A stretch of 64,000 nucleotides of DNA from Rhizobiales bacterium Ga0077525. Lineage in GTDB: Bacteria; Pseudomonadota; Alphaproteobacteria; Rhizobiales; Xanthobacteraceae. The notes beneath the pieces were generated by a model. It had not been told where the DNA came from. It searched no databases and saw only the letters and a program-made list of their open reading frames with translations. Location: assembly GCA_001464835.1 (NCBI GenBank), contig LNDS01000015.1:110429-174428 (forward strand), given 5' to 3'. A program made the position numbers and the translations under genes. Of this stretch, positions 52,709 to 60,928 are shown piece by piece; within the stretch, counting starts at the first letter, position 1, and every line of letters begins with the position of its first letter.

Positions 52709-53569
52709 ATGCCACCCGTTTTCCGTTTCGCCCCGTCGCCGAATGGCTATTTGCATCTCGGCCATGCTTTGTCGGCGCTGATGAACGCCGACCTGGCCCG
52801 CGCGGCCGGCGGCCGCCTGCTGCTGCGCATTGAGGATATCGACACGTCGCGTTGCCGGCCGGAATTCGAGGCAGGCATCCAGGAGGATCTCGCCTGGCTT
52901 GGCCTGACCTGGGAACAGCCGGTGCGGCGGCAGTCCGAACATTTCGATAGCTATCGGGAGGCCTTGGCCCGTCTCGATGCGATGGGCCTGATCTATCCAA
53001 GCTTCGAGAGCCGCGCCGAGATCGCCCGGCTGGCCGAGCAACGCGAGCAGCGGCGGCGCGATCCCGACGGCGCGCCGCTTTATCACGGCGAGGCCAAATC
53101 AATGTCCCTGGCCGAGCGCGCCCGGCGCATGGCCGCCGGTGAGCCTTATGCGTTGCGGCTCGATACCGCGGCAGCGCTGGCGCAAGCGGGTGCGCTGGCC
53201 TGGGCCGAAACCGGCGCCGGTCCCGGCGGCGAAACCGGATCGATAGCGGCCGATCCCGCCGCCTGGGGCGACGTTATCCTGGCGCGCAAGGATACCCTTG
53301 GGAGCTACCATCTCGCGGTGGTTGTCGATGACGCCGCCCAGGGCGTCACCGACGTGGTGCGCGGACAGGACCTTTTCCACGCCACGTCGGTCCATCGCCT
53401 TCTGCAAAATCTGCTGGGCCTCGCCGTGCCGCGATACCACCATCACCGGCTGGTCCTCGACGCCGAAGGCCGCAAATTGTCGAAATCGACCCGCGCCACG
53501 GGTTTGCGGGAACTGGGCGCGCAGGGCCTGACCGCGGCCGATATTCGCCGGGCCGTCGGGCTCGATTGA
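52709..53569 (+). CDS. gluQ: Glutamyl-Q tRNA(Asp) synthetase
   Basis: 286 residues, a truncated glutamyl-tRNA-synthetase paralogue lacking the anticodon-binding domain. FRFAPSPNGYLHLGHALSAL holds the HIGH-type motif and GRKLSKSTRATGL the KMSKS-type motif; LLLRIEDIDTSRC is conserved. GluQ charges glutamate onto queuosine in tRNA-Asp. The usual zinc-site cysteines are not obvious: the region between residues 95 and 125 has YPSFESRAEI where others have YxCxCxR, so the zinc site appears lost. Confidence 0.9.
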   Translation: MPPVFRFAPSPNGYLHLGHALSALMNADLARAAGGRLLLRIEDIDTSRCRPEFEAGIQEDLAWLGLTWEQPVRRQSEHFDSYREALARLDAMGLIYPSFESRAEIARLAEQREQRRRDPDGAPLYHGEAKSMSLAERARRMAAGEPYALRLDTAAALAQAGALAWAETGAGPGGETGSIAADPAAWGDVILARKDTLGSYHLAVVVDDAAQGVTDVVRGQDLFHATSVHRLLQNLLGLAVPRYHHHRLVLDAEGRKLSKSTRATGLRELGAQGLTAADIRRAVGLD

Positions 53570-53610
53570 ACCGGTCCGCCGTGCCATTGTCCGCCCCGGG
53601 GCGGGGATGA

Positions 53611-54840
53611 ATGGCGAAACGCAAGGCAAGTAACAAGGCAAGCCTCAAGCCTGTCAAAAAGCGCGCGGCGGTGCGGTCGCGCGCCAGAGCTTTGCGCGCG
53701 CCGAAAGCGCAAAGCCCCGCCGCGTTGCGCGCGATCGAAGCCGCGCTCGCCGGCATTGCCCATGACATCCGTACGCCGTTGACCGGCATTGTCGCGCTCG
53801 CCGAATTGCTGTCGGCGTCGGATCTCGGGCCGCGCGAACGCGGCTGGGCCAATGCGGTGAAAAGCGGCGCCGAGCATCTGGCGGCGCTCAGTTCGCTGAT
53901 CGTCGATGCGGTCAAGGCCGACGCGACCGGGCTGGTGCTGCGCCACGAGCCGTTTTCGCCGCGCGCGCTGGCCGACGCTGTCGGGCAGGCTCTGGCCGCG
54001 CGCGCCGGCAACAAGCGGCTCGAATCCAAAATCGTCATCGCGCCGGATTTGCCGGCGATGGTGTCGGGCGATGCGTTGCGCCTGCGCGCGGCGCTGGAAA
54101 ATCTCGTCGATAACGCGGTGAAATTCACCAGCGACGGCGTGGTGACGTTGACCGCCGCGATCGAGCCGGCAACACGCGGCCGCTTGCGGCTGGTGTTTAC
54201 GGTTATCGACAGTGGCATCGGCATGAGCGCTGCCGATATGAAACGGTTGTTTCGGCCGTTCGCGCAGGCGAGTGAGCAGATCGCACGCCGCTATGGCGGC
54301 GCCGGCCTTGGACTGATTTTCGTCAAGCGCATCGCCAAGGCGATGGGCGGCGATCTCAGGGTGACCAGTAGGCCGGGCGCGGGTTCCACGTTCCGCTTCA
54401 CCGCGCTGGTCGCGTCCGCTGCCGAGCGGCGCGCCGGCAATGGTGTGCGCGCCAAACCTGCGCGATCGTTGTCGCTGTTGTGCGCCGAGGACAATCCTTA
54501 CGGACGTGTGGTGATGAATACGATTTTGACCCAACTCGGGCACACGGTCGATTTCGTCGAAAGCGGCGAGGCGGCAGTGGCCTCCGCGTCGCGCGGCGGT
54601 TACGACGCCGTGCTGATGGATGTGACCTTGTCGGGGCTGGACGGGCTTGAAGCGACGCGCCGCATTCGCGCGCTGCCGGGCGCGGCCGGACAGGTGACGG
54701 TGATCGGCATTTCTGGACGCGGCGAAGCCGCGCATCAAGCGGCCGCGCTCGCCGCCGGCATGAATTTCTATTTCGTCAAACCGGTCAGCCCGGCAAAAAT
54801 GGAGCAGGCTTTCGCGGGCCTTGGTGGGCGCGGCGATTGA
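53611..54840 (+). CDS. Hybrid sensor histidine kinase with receiver domain
   Basis: 409 residues. A basic N-terminus is followed by the H-box IAHDIRTPLTGIVAL (His near residue 51), an N-box ENLVDNAVKFTSDG, G-boxes in IDSGIGMS and GGAGLGLIFVKR, and a C-terminal receiver domain with phospho-acceptor Asp in AVLMDVTLSGLDG. No transmembrane or sensory domain is present, so it is cytosolic, possibly receiving signal from a partner. It lies 53 bp before the uncharacterised gene that precedes the UGSC selenoprotein and could be in the same transcript. Confidence 0.88.
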   Translation: MAKRKASNKASLKPVKKRAAVRSRARALRAPKAQSPAALRAIEAALAGIAHDIRTPLTGIVALAELLSASDLGPRERGWANAVKSGAEHLAALSSLIVDAVKADATGLVLRHEPFSPRALADAVGQALAARAGNKRLESKIVIAPDLPAMVSGDALRLRAALENLVDNAVKFTSDGVVTLTAAIEPATRGRLRLVFTVIDSGIGMSAADMKRLFRPFAQASEQIARRYGGAGLGLIFVKRIAKAMGGDLRVTSRPGAGSTFRFTALVASAAERRAGNGVRAKPARSLSLLCAEDNPYGRVVMNTILTQLGHTVDFVESGEAAVASASRGGYDAVLMDVTLSGLDGLEATRRIRALPGAAGQVTVIGISGRGEAAHQAAALAAGMNFYFVKPVSPAKMEQAFAGLGGRGD

Positions 54841-54893
54841 GCCTCGGCGCCGCGCGTGTATGATGCGCCGCCACGCCTGCAAGGAAATCGGCA

Positions 54894-55982
54894 ATGCCGG
54901 ATATTGTACTCACCGCGCCTGTGAGGCCCGCGTTCAGTTCCAAAATCTATGACGTCGCCGATTTCGCCGCGGCGCAGGAACTTTTCCACAGTAACGGTTG
55001 GACCGACGGGCTTCCCGTCGTGCCGCCGACCGAGAAGGCGGTGGCCGAATGTCTGGATTGGGCGCTGATGCCGCCCGATCAGTTGATCGGCATAGAGCCG
55101 GTGCGGGCGCAGCCGATCACCGCCGAGAAGCTCGCCATCAACGCCATCATGGCCGGTTGTTTGCCGATGCATTTTCCGATTGTCGCCGCTGCGTGGCAGG
55201 CGATGCTGAAGGACGAATTCCTGCTGCACGGCATTTCATCGAGCACAGGCGGCTGCGCGGTGTTCGTCGTCATCAACGGACCGATCCGTCTCGAGATCGG
55301 CGCCTCGGGTACCTTCAACGCCCTCGGCAACAGTGACCGCGCCACGTCGGTGATCGGCCGCGCCATTCGCCTCGGCCTGATCAATCTGATGGATGTGCGC
55401 CCCGGCGGCATCGACCGCTCGACCTTCGGCCATCCCGGCAAGTTCTCCTATTGCGTCGCCGAGGACGAGGAGGGCACGACGTGGCAGCCGCTGGCGGCGA
55501 TGCGCGGCATTCCCGACGGATTGTCGGCGGTGACGGTGATGGCGGCGCTGTCGCCTCGCCAGATCATGAACGAGTGGACCACCGACCCGAAGGAAATTCT
55601 GGAAACCTTCGCCGCCGAGATGCGCGCCAACCAGCTCACCTATTCGATCTATGGCGGCAATTACGCGATTCTCATTCCCAAGCAATTGCGCGATATCATC
55701 GAGGCCGCCGGCTGGAGCAAGCGCGATATCGCCGAGTATGTCTATGAGCGCGCGCGTGTGAAGCGCAAGGAATGGGGCAACGTCGGCAAGGGCGCCATCG
55801 TGCGCGATCGGCCGCAAAAGGTGCATACTGCGCTCGACTCGCCGGATCATCTGCTGGTGATCGCGGCCGGCGGGCCCGCGGGCGGCTTCGGCGCCGTCAT
55901 CCCGCCGTGGATGGGCAGCAAGACCAAGGCGGTGACCGCCGCCATCGGCGCCTGTGTGGACTGCGAACCGCCGAAAGGCTAA
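54894..55982 (+). CDS. Uncharacterised protein paired with the UGSC selenoprotein
   Basis: 362 residues, soluble, without signal peptide. Notable motifs are GWTDGLPVVPPTEKAV near residue 35, AINAIMAGCLPMHFPIV, SSSTGGCAVFVVINGPIR near 115 and GHPGKFSYCVAEDEEG near 182, with several conserved-looking Cys. I do not recognise a defined enzyme family. The 35-bp gap to the selenoprotein gene and the shared direction suggest a two-protein complex or a shared substrate. A redox or reductase role is only inferred from the partner. Confidence 0.7.
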   Translation: MPDIVLTAPVRPAFSSKIYDVADFAAAQELFHSNGWTDGLPVVPPTEKAVAECLDWALMPPDQLIGIEPVRAQPITAEKLAINAIMAGCLPMHFPIVAAAWQAMLKDEFLLHGISSSTGGCAVFVVINGPIRLEIGASGTFNALGNSDRATSVIGRAIRLGLINLMDVRPGGIDRSTFGHPGKFSYCVAEDEEGTTWQPLAAMRGIPDGLSAVTVMAALSPRQIMNEWTTDPKEILETFAAEMRANQLTYSIYGGNYAILIPKQLRDIIEAAGWSKRDIAEYVYERARVKRKEWGNVGKGAIVRDRPQKVHTALDSPDHLLVIAAGGPAGGFGAVIPPWMGSKTKAVTAAIGACVDCEPPKG

Positions 55983-56017
55983 GCAGCAACCGGACTTTCT
56001 GAAGCGGAGATGTCGTC

Positions 56018-56545
56018 ATGACCTTGCAGGTTTTCGATCCGACTCATGAGATGAAGTCGGCCGGTATAGCCCAGGCTGCGCGGCCTTCGACGCTCGAAGG
56101 CAAGACGGTCGGCATCATCACCAACGGCAAGGAAGGCACCAAGCGTTACTTCACGCTGGTCGACCGCATGCTGCGCGAGCAGCTCGGTGTCGCCGAGGTG
56201 GTCTGGCGCCAGAAGAAGAATTACAGCGCGCCGGCCGAAGCCGAGATCATCGACGAGGCGCGCCGGTGGCACGCCGCCGTCACCGGCGTCGGGGATTGAG
56301 GAAGCTGTTCATCGTGCAGTCTGCACGACTCCATCGCAGTTGAAAAAGCAGGCGTCCCGGCGATCGGCATCATGACCTCGCGCTTCGTCAGCGCGGCCGA
56401 ACTGATGTGCCGCGTGCTCGGCATGCCGGACTACAGGTTTGGCGTTATCGGTCACCCGATTAGCAGCGCAACCGATGCCATGATGGAAGAATATGCGCGC
56501 GCCACCATCGAACAGGCGCGGCAGCTTTTGCTGCGGAAGCCGTAG
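56018..56545 (+). CDS. UGSC family selenoprotein (in-frame TGA = selenocysteine)
   Basis: 175 codons from the ATG at 56018 (GGAGA upstream) to the TAG at 56543. A single in-frame TGA at codon 94 (56297-56299) sits in the motif Gly-Val-Gly-Asp-Sec-Gly-Ser-Cys, the UGSC signature. The frame continues open for 81 codons beyond it (SSCSLHDSIAVEKAGVPAIG and on to IEQARQLLLRKP) with normal codon use. The first half includes GKTVGIITNGKEGTKRYF. A hairpin 13-16 bases after the TGA fits a bacterial SECIS. The family has been seen in metagenomic selenoproteomes; its function is unknown. Ordinary calling would stop at 93 residues and lose the C-terminal half. Confidence 0.88.
56300..56334 (+). promoter_or_regulatory. 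Putative bacterial SECIS element
   Basis: Starting 12 bases after the in-frame TGA, TCGTGCA-GTC-TGCACGA (56312-56328) forms a 7-bp hairpin with a GU in the loop. Its apex resembles that of the E. coli fdhF SECIS (TGCAGGTCTGCA). The loop is one base shorter than in fdhF. Confidence 0.7.
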
Positions 56546-56557
56546 GCTCTAAACGCT

Positions 56558-58540
56558 TTAGACGTTGGTCAGGCCGTTCTTCTGCTCGACGATGCGCACC
56601 ACGTCGGACATGATGCGGTTCAGTTCGAAGTCCTTCGGCGTATAGACCGCGGCGACGCCTGATTTCTCCAGCGCGGCGGCGTCCTCCGGCGGAATGATGC
56701 CGCCGACCACCAGCGGCATGGTCATGCCGGCCGCCTTCATGCGCGCGACGACATCGGCAACCAACGGCAAATGGCTGCCTGACAGCACCGACAGGCCAAT
56801 GACATGGGCATTTTGCTCGCGCGCGGCATCGACGATTTCTTCCGGCGTCAGGCGGATGCCTTCATAGACCACCTGCATGCCGGCATCGCGGGCACGCACG
56901 GCGATCTGCTCGGCGCCGTTACTGTGGCCGTCGAGGCCGGGCTTGCCGACGAGGAACGTCAGCCGGCGGCCGAGCTTGACCGAAACCCGGTCGACGTCGG
57001 CGCGAATGTCATCGAGCCCATCGACATCGTTGCGCATGGCGTTGCCGACGCCGGTCGGCGCGCGGTATTCGCCAAAGGCCTCGCGCAAGGTCCAGCCCCA
57101 TTCGCCGGTGGTGACGCCGGCTTTGGCGCAGGCGATCGACGGCGGCATGATGTTCGAGCCCGTGGCGGCGGCGCGCTTCAATTCGGCCAGCGCCGAGGCG
57201 ACGGCCTTGTTGTCGCGCGACGCGCGCCACGCCGCCAACCGTTCGAGCTGATCGCGCTCGGCATCTTCCGACACGGTCATGATGGAATCGATGCCGCCGG
57301 TCAGCGGCGACGGCTCGGTCTCGAGATACTTATTGACGCCGACGACGATCTGCTCGCCGCGCTCGATGGCTTCCAGCCGCGCCGTGTTGGATTCGACCAG
57401 CCGCTGCTTCATGTAGCCGGACTCGACCGCGACCACGGCGCCGCCCATGTCGTCGATGCGCTTCAATTCTTCCATCGCTTCGCGTTTCAGCTCATCGACC
57501 TTGCGTTCGATCTCGGCCGAGCCGTCAAAGATATCGCCGTAGTCCAAAAGGTCGGTCTCGTAAGCGAGGATTTGCTGCATGCGCAGCGACCATTGCTGAT
57601 CCCACGGTCGCGGCAGGCCGAGCGCCTCGTTCCACGCCGGCAGTTGCACGGCGCGGGCGCGGGCGTTCTTCGATAGAGTGACGGCCAGCATCTCGATGAG
57701 AATGCGCGCGACGTTGTTTTCCGGCTGCGGCTCGGTGAGACCGAGAGAATTCACCTGCACGCCGTAGCGGAACAGGCGCTGCTTCGGATCGGTGATGCCG
57801 TAGCGCGTGCGCGTGATCTCGTCCCACAATTCGGTGAAGGCGCGCATCTTGCAGACTTCGGTGATGAAGCGCATGCCGGCATTGACGAAAAACGAAATGC
57901 GGCCGACCACGTCGCTGAATTTCTCGTCGGAGACTTCGCCGGACTTCTTCACCGTATCGAGCACCGCCACAGCGGTTGCCAGAGCGAAAGCCAGTTCCTG
58001 CACCGGCGTCGCGCCGGCTTCCTGCAAATGATACGAGCAGATGTTCATCGGGTTCCATTTCGGCAGTTCGGTCGTGGTGAAGATCGCCACGTCCTTGATC
58101 AGCCGCATGGAAGGCGCCGGCGGAAACACGTAAGTGCCGCGCGACAGGTATTCCTTGATGATGTCGTTCTGAATGGTGCCGGTCAGGCTGCTGCGCGGCG
58201 TGCCCTGTTCGTCGGCGACGGCGATATAGAGCGCCATCAGCCACGCCGCGGTGGCGTTGATGGTCATCGACGTGTTCATGGTGCCGAGCGGGATCTGGTC
58301 GAACAGCGCGCGCATGTCGCCGAGATGGTTGACCGGTACGCCGACCTTGCCGACCTCGCCCTTGGCCAGGACATGGTCGCTGTCGTAGCCGGTTTGCGTC
58401 GGCAGATCGAAGGCGACCGACAGGCCGGTCTGCCCCTTGGCCAGATTTTTGCGGTACAGCGCGTTGGAATCCGCGGCCGTCGAGTGGCCCGCATAGGTGC
58501 GGAAAATCCAAGGTCTGTCGCGTTTCGAGGTGTCGCGCAT
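56558..58540 (-). CDS. ecm: Ethylmalonyl-CoA mutase (B12-dependent, MeaA type)
   Basis: 660 residues. The catalytic TIM barrel includes RPWIFRTYAGHSTAADSNAL, FDLPTQTGYDSDH and TINATAAWLMALYIAVADEQ. The C-terminal cobalamin domain has KPGLDGHSNGAEQIAVRARD near residue 540, the DxHxxG base-off B12 motif, and GLSVLSGSHLPLV. The single-chain architecture and DGHSNGAEQI agree with ethylmalonyl-CoA mutase rather than methylmalonyl-CoA mutase. It converts ethylmalonyl-CoA to methylsuccinyl-CoA in the ethylmalonyl-CoA pathway. It diverges from ccr across a 115-bp region holding a candidate operator. Confidence 0.92.
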   Translation of the reverse strand: MRDTSKRDRPWIFRTYAGHSTAADSNALYRKNLAKGQTGLSVAFDLPTQTGYDSDHVLAKGEVGKVGVPVNHLGDMRALFDQIPLGTMNTSMTINATAAWLMALYIAVADEQGTPRSSLTGTIQNDIIKEYLSRGTYVFPPAPSMRLIKDVAIFTTTELPKWNPMNICSYHLQEAGATPVQELAFALATAVAVLDTVKKSGEVSDEKFSDVVGRISFFVNAGMRFITEVCKMRAFTELWDEITRTRYGITDPKQRLFRYGVQVNSLGLTEPQPENNVARILIEMLAVTLSKNARARAVQLPAWNEALGLPRPWDQQWSLRMQQILAYETDLLDYGDIFDGSAEIERKVDELKREAMEELKRIDDMGGAVVAVESGYMKQRLVESNTARLEAIERGEQIVVGVNKYLETEPSPLTGGIDSIMTVSEDAERDQLERLAAWRASRDNKAVASALAELKRAAATGSNIMPPSIACAKAGVTTGEWGWTLREAFGEYRAPTGVGNAMRNDVDGLDDIRADVDRVSVKLGRRLTFLVGKPGLDGHSNGAEQIAVRARDAGMQVVYEGIRLTPEEIVDAAREQNAHVIGLSVLSGSHLPLVADVVARMKAAGMTMPLVVGGIIPPEDAAALEKSGVAAVYTPKDFELNRIMSDVVRIVEQKNGLTNV

Positions 58541-58577
58541 GGGGCACTTCCTACGCGAATAGTCTGGCCGTTCTATT

Positions 58578-58590
58578 GTTGCAATGCAAC
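58578..58590. promoter_or_regulatory. Candidate operator between ecm and ccr
   Basis: GTTGCA-A-TGCAAC is a 13-base inverted repeat in the 115-bp divergent region between the ecm and ccr starts. Its location suits joint control of both genes by a TetR-, PhaR- or RamB-like regulator. Only the symmetry and position support it. Confidence 0.4.
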
Positions 58591-58655
58591 ATCAATTGCG
58601 TCAGACTATGAGCGTCTTTCGGCCTCTTTAGCTTGTCTCGTAAGGAGTTCTGCTG

Positions 58656-59933
58656 ATGCCGGCTGCTGCCACCGCGCGGAGCGTCGCTCCGCTGAAGGAC
58701 CTGTATGACGTCGGCGAGATTCCGCCGCTCGGTCATGTCCCTGAAAAAATGTACGCCTGGGTGATCCGGCAGGAGCGTCACGGCCCGCCGGAAAAGGCAA
58801 TGCTGATTGAGGTCGTGCCGACCTGGCCGATCGGCGAAGAAGACGTGCTGGTCTTCGTCATGGCGGCGGGCGTCAATTACAACGGCATCTGGGCCGGCCT
58901 CGGCCAGCCGATCACGCCGTTCAACGTGCACAAGCAGCCGTTCCATATCGCCGGCTCCGATGCCTCCGGCATCGTCTGGGCGGTCGGCTCCAAGGTGAAG
59001 CGCTGGAAAGTCGGCGACGAGGTCATCGTCCATTGCAATCAGGACGATGGTGACGATGAGGATTGTAACGGCGGCGATCCGCTTTTATCGCCGTCGCAGC
59101 GCATCTGGGGCTACGAGACCCCGGACGGGTCCTTCGCGCAGTTCTGCCGCGTGCAGTCGCGCCAGTTGATGCAGAAGCCGCCGCATCTGACCTGGGAAGA
59201 ATCGGCCTGCTACACGCTGACGCTGGCGACCGCCTACCGCATGCTGTTCGGCCATCCGCCGCACACGCTGAAACCCGGCGACAACGTTTTGGTCTGGGGC
59301 GCCTCCGGCGGCCTCGGCGTGTTTGGCCTGCAATTGGTCGCGGCCTCCGGCGCCAACGCCATTGCGGTCGTCTCCGATGAATCGAAGATGGAATACGTCT
59401 TCAATCTCGGCGCCAAGGGCGCCATCAACCGCAAGGAGTTCAAGTGCTGGGGCCAACTGCCGCAGGTGAACTCGGCCGAATATAATGACTGGTCGAAGGA
59501 AGCACGCCGCTTCGGCAAGGCGATCTGGGACATTACCGGCAAGCGCGACGTCGACATCGTGTTCGAGCATCCGGGCGAGGCGACGTTCCCGGTGTCGTCG
59601 ATGGTGGTCAAACGCGGCGGCATGGTCGTGTTCTGTGCCGGCACCACCGGCTTCAACATCACCTTCGACGCGCGTTATGTCTGGATGCGGCAGAAGCGCA
59701 TTCAGGGCTCGCACTTCGCGCACCTCAAGCAGGCGTCCGCCGCCAACCGCTTCGTGCTCGAGCGCCGCATCGATCCGTGCCTGAGCAAGGTGTTTCCGTG
59801 GGAGGACATCCCCAAGGCGCACACCATGATGTGGAAGAACCAGCATCCGCCCGGCAACATGGCCACATTGGTGTCGGCGCCGCGTCCGGGCCTGCGCAGC
59901 TTCGAGGATACGCAGGAAGCGGCCGGCGGTTAA
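58656..59933 (+). CDS. ccr: Crotonyl-CoA carboxylase/reductase
   Basis: 425 residues of the medium-chain dehydrogenase/reductase family with a TAAGGAG ribosome-binding site. LKDLYDVGEIPPLGHVPEKM at the N-terminus, PFHIAGSDASGIVWAVGSK, VHCNQDDGDDEDCNGGDP, LVWGASGGLGVFGLQL (NADPH site) and QKRIQGSHFAHLKQA are Ccr signatures. It reductively carboxylates crotonyl-CoA to ethylmalonyl-CoA, the diagnostic reaction of the pathway. It is divergent from the mutase gene that acts two steps later. Confidence 0.95.
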   Translation: MPAAATARSVAPLKDLYDVGEIPPLGHVPEKMYAWVIRQERHGPPEKAMLIEVVPTWPIGEEDVLVFVMAAGVNYNGIWAGLGQPITPFNVHKQPFHIAGSDASGIVWAVGSKVKRWKVGDEVIVHCNQDDGDDEDCNGGDPLLSPSQRIWGYETPDGSFAQFCRVQSRQLMQKPPHLTWEESACYTLTLATAYRMLFGHPPHTLKPGDNVLVWGASGGLGVFGLQLVAASGANAIAVVSDESKMEYVFNLGAKGAINRKEFKCWGQLPQVNSAEYNDWSKEARRFGKAIWDITGKRDVDIVFEHPGEATFPVSSMVVKRGGMVVFCAGTTGFNITFDARYVWMRQKRIQGSHFAHLKQASAANRFVLERRIDPCLSKVFPWEDIPKAHTMMWKNQHPPGNMATLVSAPRPGLRSFEDTQEAAGG

Positions 59934-59947
59934 GTCCGGCGCTGCCT

Positions 59948-60826
59948 TTACGGCAACACCGCGTGATCTTCTGCCGTCGCCGGCGCGTCGACCTTCGGTC
60001 GCGGCGAGATGACCGAATTCAGCTCGCCGCCGAAGATGAAGATCGACGCGCAGACGTAGAGAAAAATCAGCGCGATCATCGCTGATGCCAGGCCGGCATA
60101 CATCGTCACATAGGCGAAGGCGTAATCGGCGAGATAGCGGCCGAAGGCCGCGCCGCTGATCATCCACAACAGCAATGTGGCGATAATGCCTGGCGCGATC
60201 TCGAGAAGGCCGCGGCGGCCGGCCGGCAGCCACAGATGCAGGATGATCAGCGCGATGACGATCACCACCGCCGCCGTCACATAGCGTGCGAAGGTGACGA
60301 TGCCGCCGAGCGGCTCCAAGGTCGGCACATACTGGACGAGCTTGTTCCAGATAAACGGCGCCAGCACGACGAGAAACGCAAAGGCGAGCAAGGCGACCGC
60401 GCCGACAATGACATAGCCGACCGATTCGATGCGCAAGAGCCACCACGGCCGCGTCTCGACCATGTCGTAGGCGCGGTTCAATCCGATGCGCAGGCTTTCG
60501 ACGCCGCTCGAGGCGAAATACAGCGCGAAGGCGACGCCGAAGGTCAGCACGTCGCCGCGCGTGTTGATAAGGACGCCGGTGATGTCCATCGCCAATGGAC
60601 CGGCGACTTCATTCGGCCAGGCCTCTAGCAGGATGCGCGCTGCCTCGTCGGCCAGTTGCTTGGAGCCGAAGAAAAAACCGGCCAGCGCCGTGACCACAAT
60701 CAAAAAAGGGAACATCGCCATCAAGGTCGACAGCGCAATATGGCTGGCGATGGCCCAGCCGTCGTCGGCAAGAAAATGCCGGCCCGCGTCGAGCGTCAAG
60801 CGGAATGAAGAAACCAGTCGGCGCAA
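59948..60826 (-). CDS. YihY/BrkB family membrane protein
   Basis: 292 residues with about six transmembrane segments. ADDGWAIASHIALSTLMAMFP at the N-terminus, GVESLRIGLNRAYDMVETRPW in the middle and YAFAYVTMYAGLASAMIALIFLY near the C-terminus match the YihY/virulence factor BrkB family. Roles in envelope permeability or transport are suggested for relatives, none proven. It converges on ccr with 14 bp between stops and is unlikely to belong to the ethylmalonyl-CoA pathway. Confidence 0.88.
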   Translation of the reverse strand: MRRLVSSFRLTLDAGRHFLADDGWAIASHIALSTLMAMFPFLIVVTALAGFFFGSKQLADEAARILLEAWPNEVAGPLAMDITGVLINTRGDVLTFGVAFALYFASSGVESLRIGLNRAYDMVETRPWWLLRIESVGYVIVGAVALLAFAFLVVLAPFIWNKLVQYVPTLEPLGGIVTFARYVTAAVVIVIALIILHLWLPAGRRGLLEIAPGIIATLLLWMISGAAFGRYLADYAFAYVTMYAGLASAMIALIFLYVCASIFIFGGELNSVISPRPKVDAPATAEDHAVLP

Positions 60827-60928
60827 GCGTCAAGCCCCAAGGCGGAAAACCCGCCGCTTTGAAATTGGCGATTATTGGATCTTTTACAAGGGCAAAGCGC
60901 GTTACCGGAGCGGGCAGACGCAAATCCG

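Noticed and set aside
56018..56299. 93-residue ORF taken as a complete protein
   Set aside because: The stop is the in-frame TGA of the UGSC motif; the frame continues for 81 codons after it with family-like sequence.
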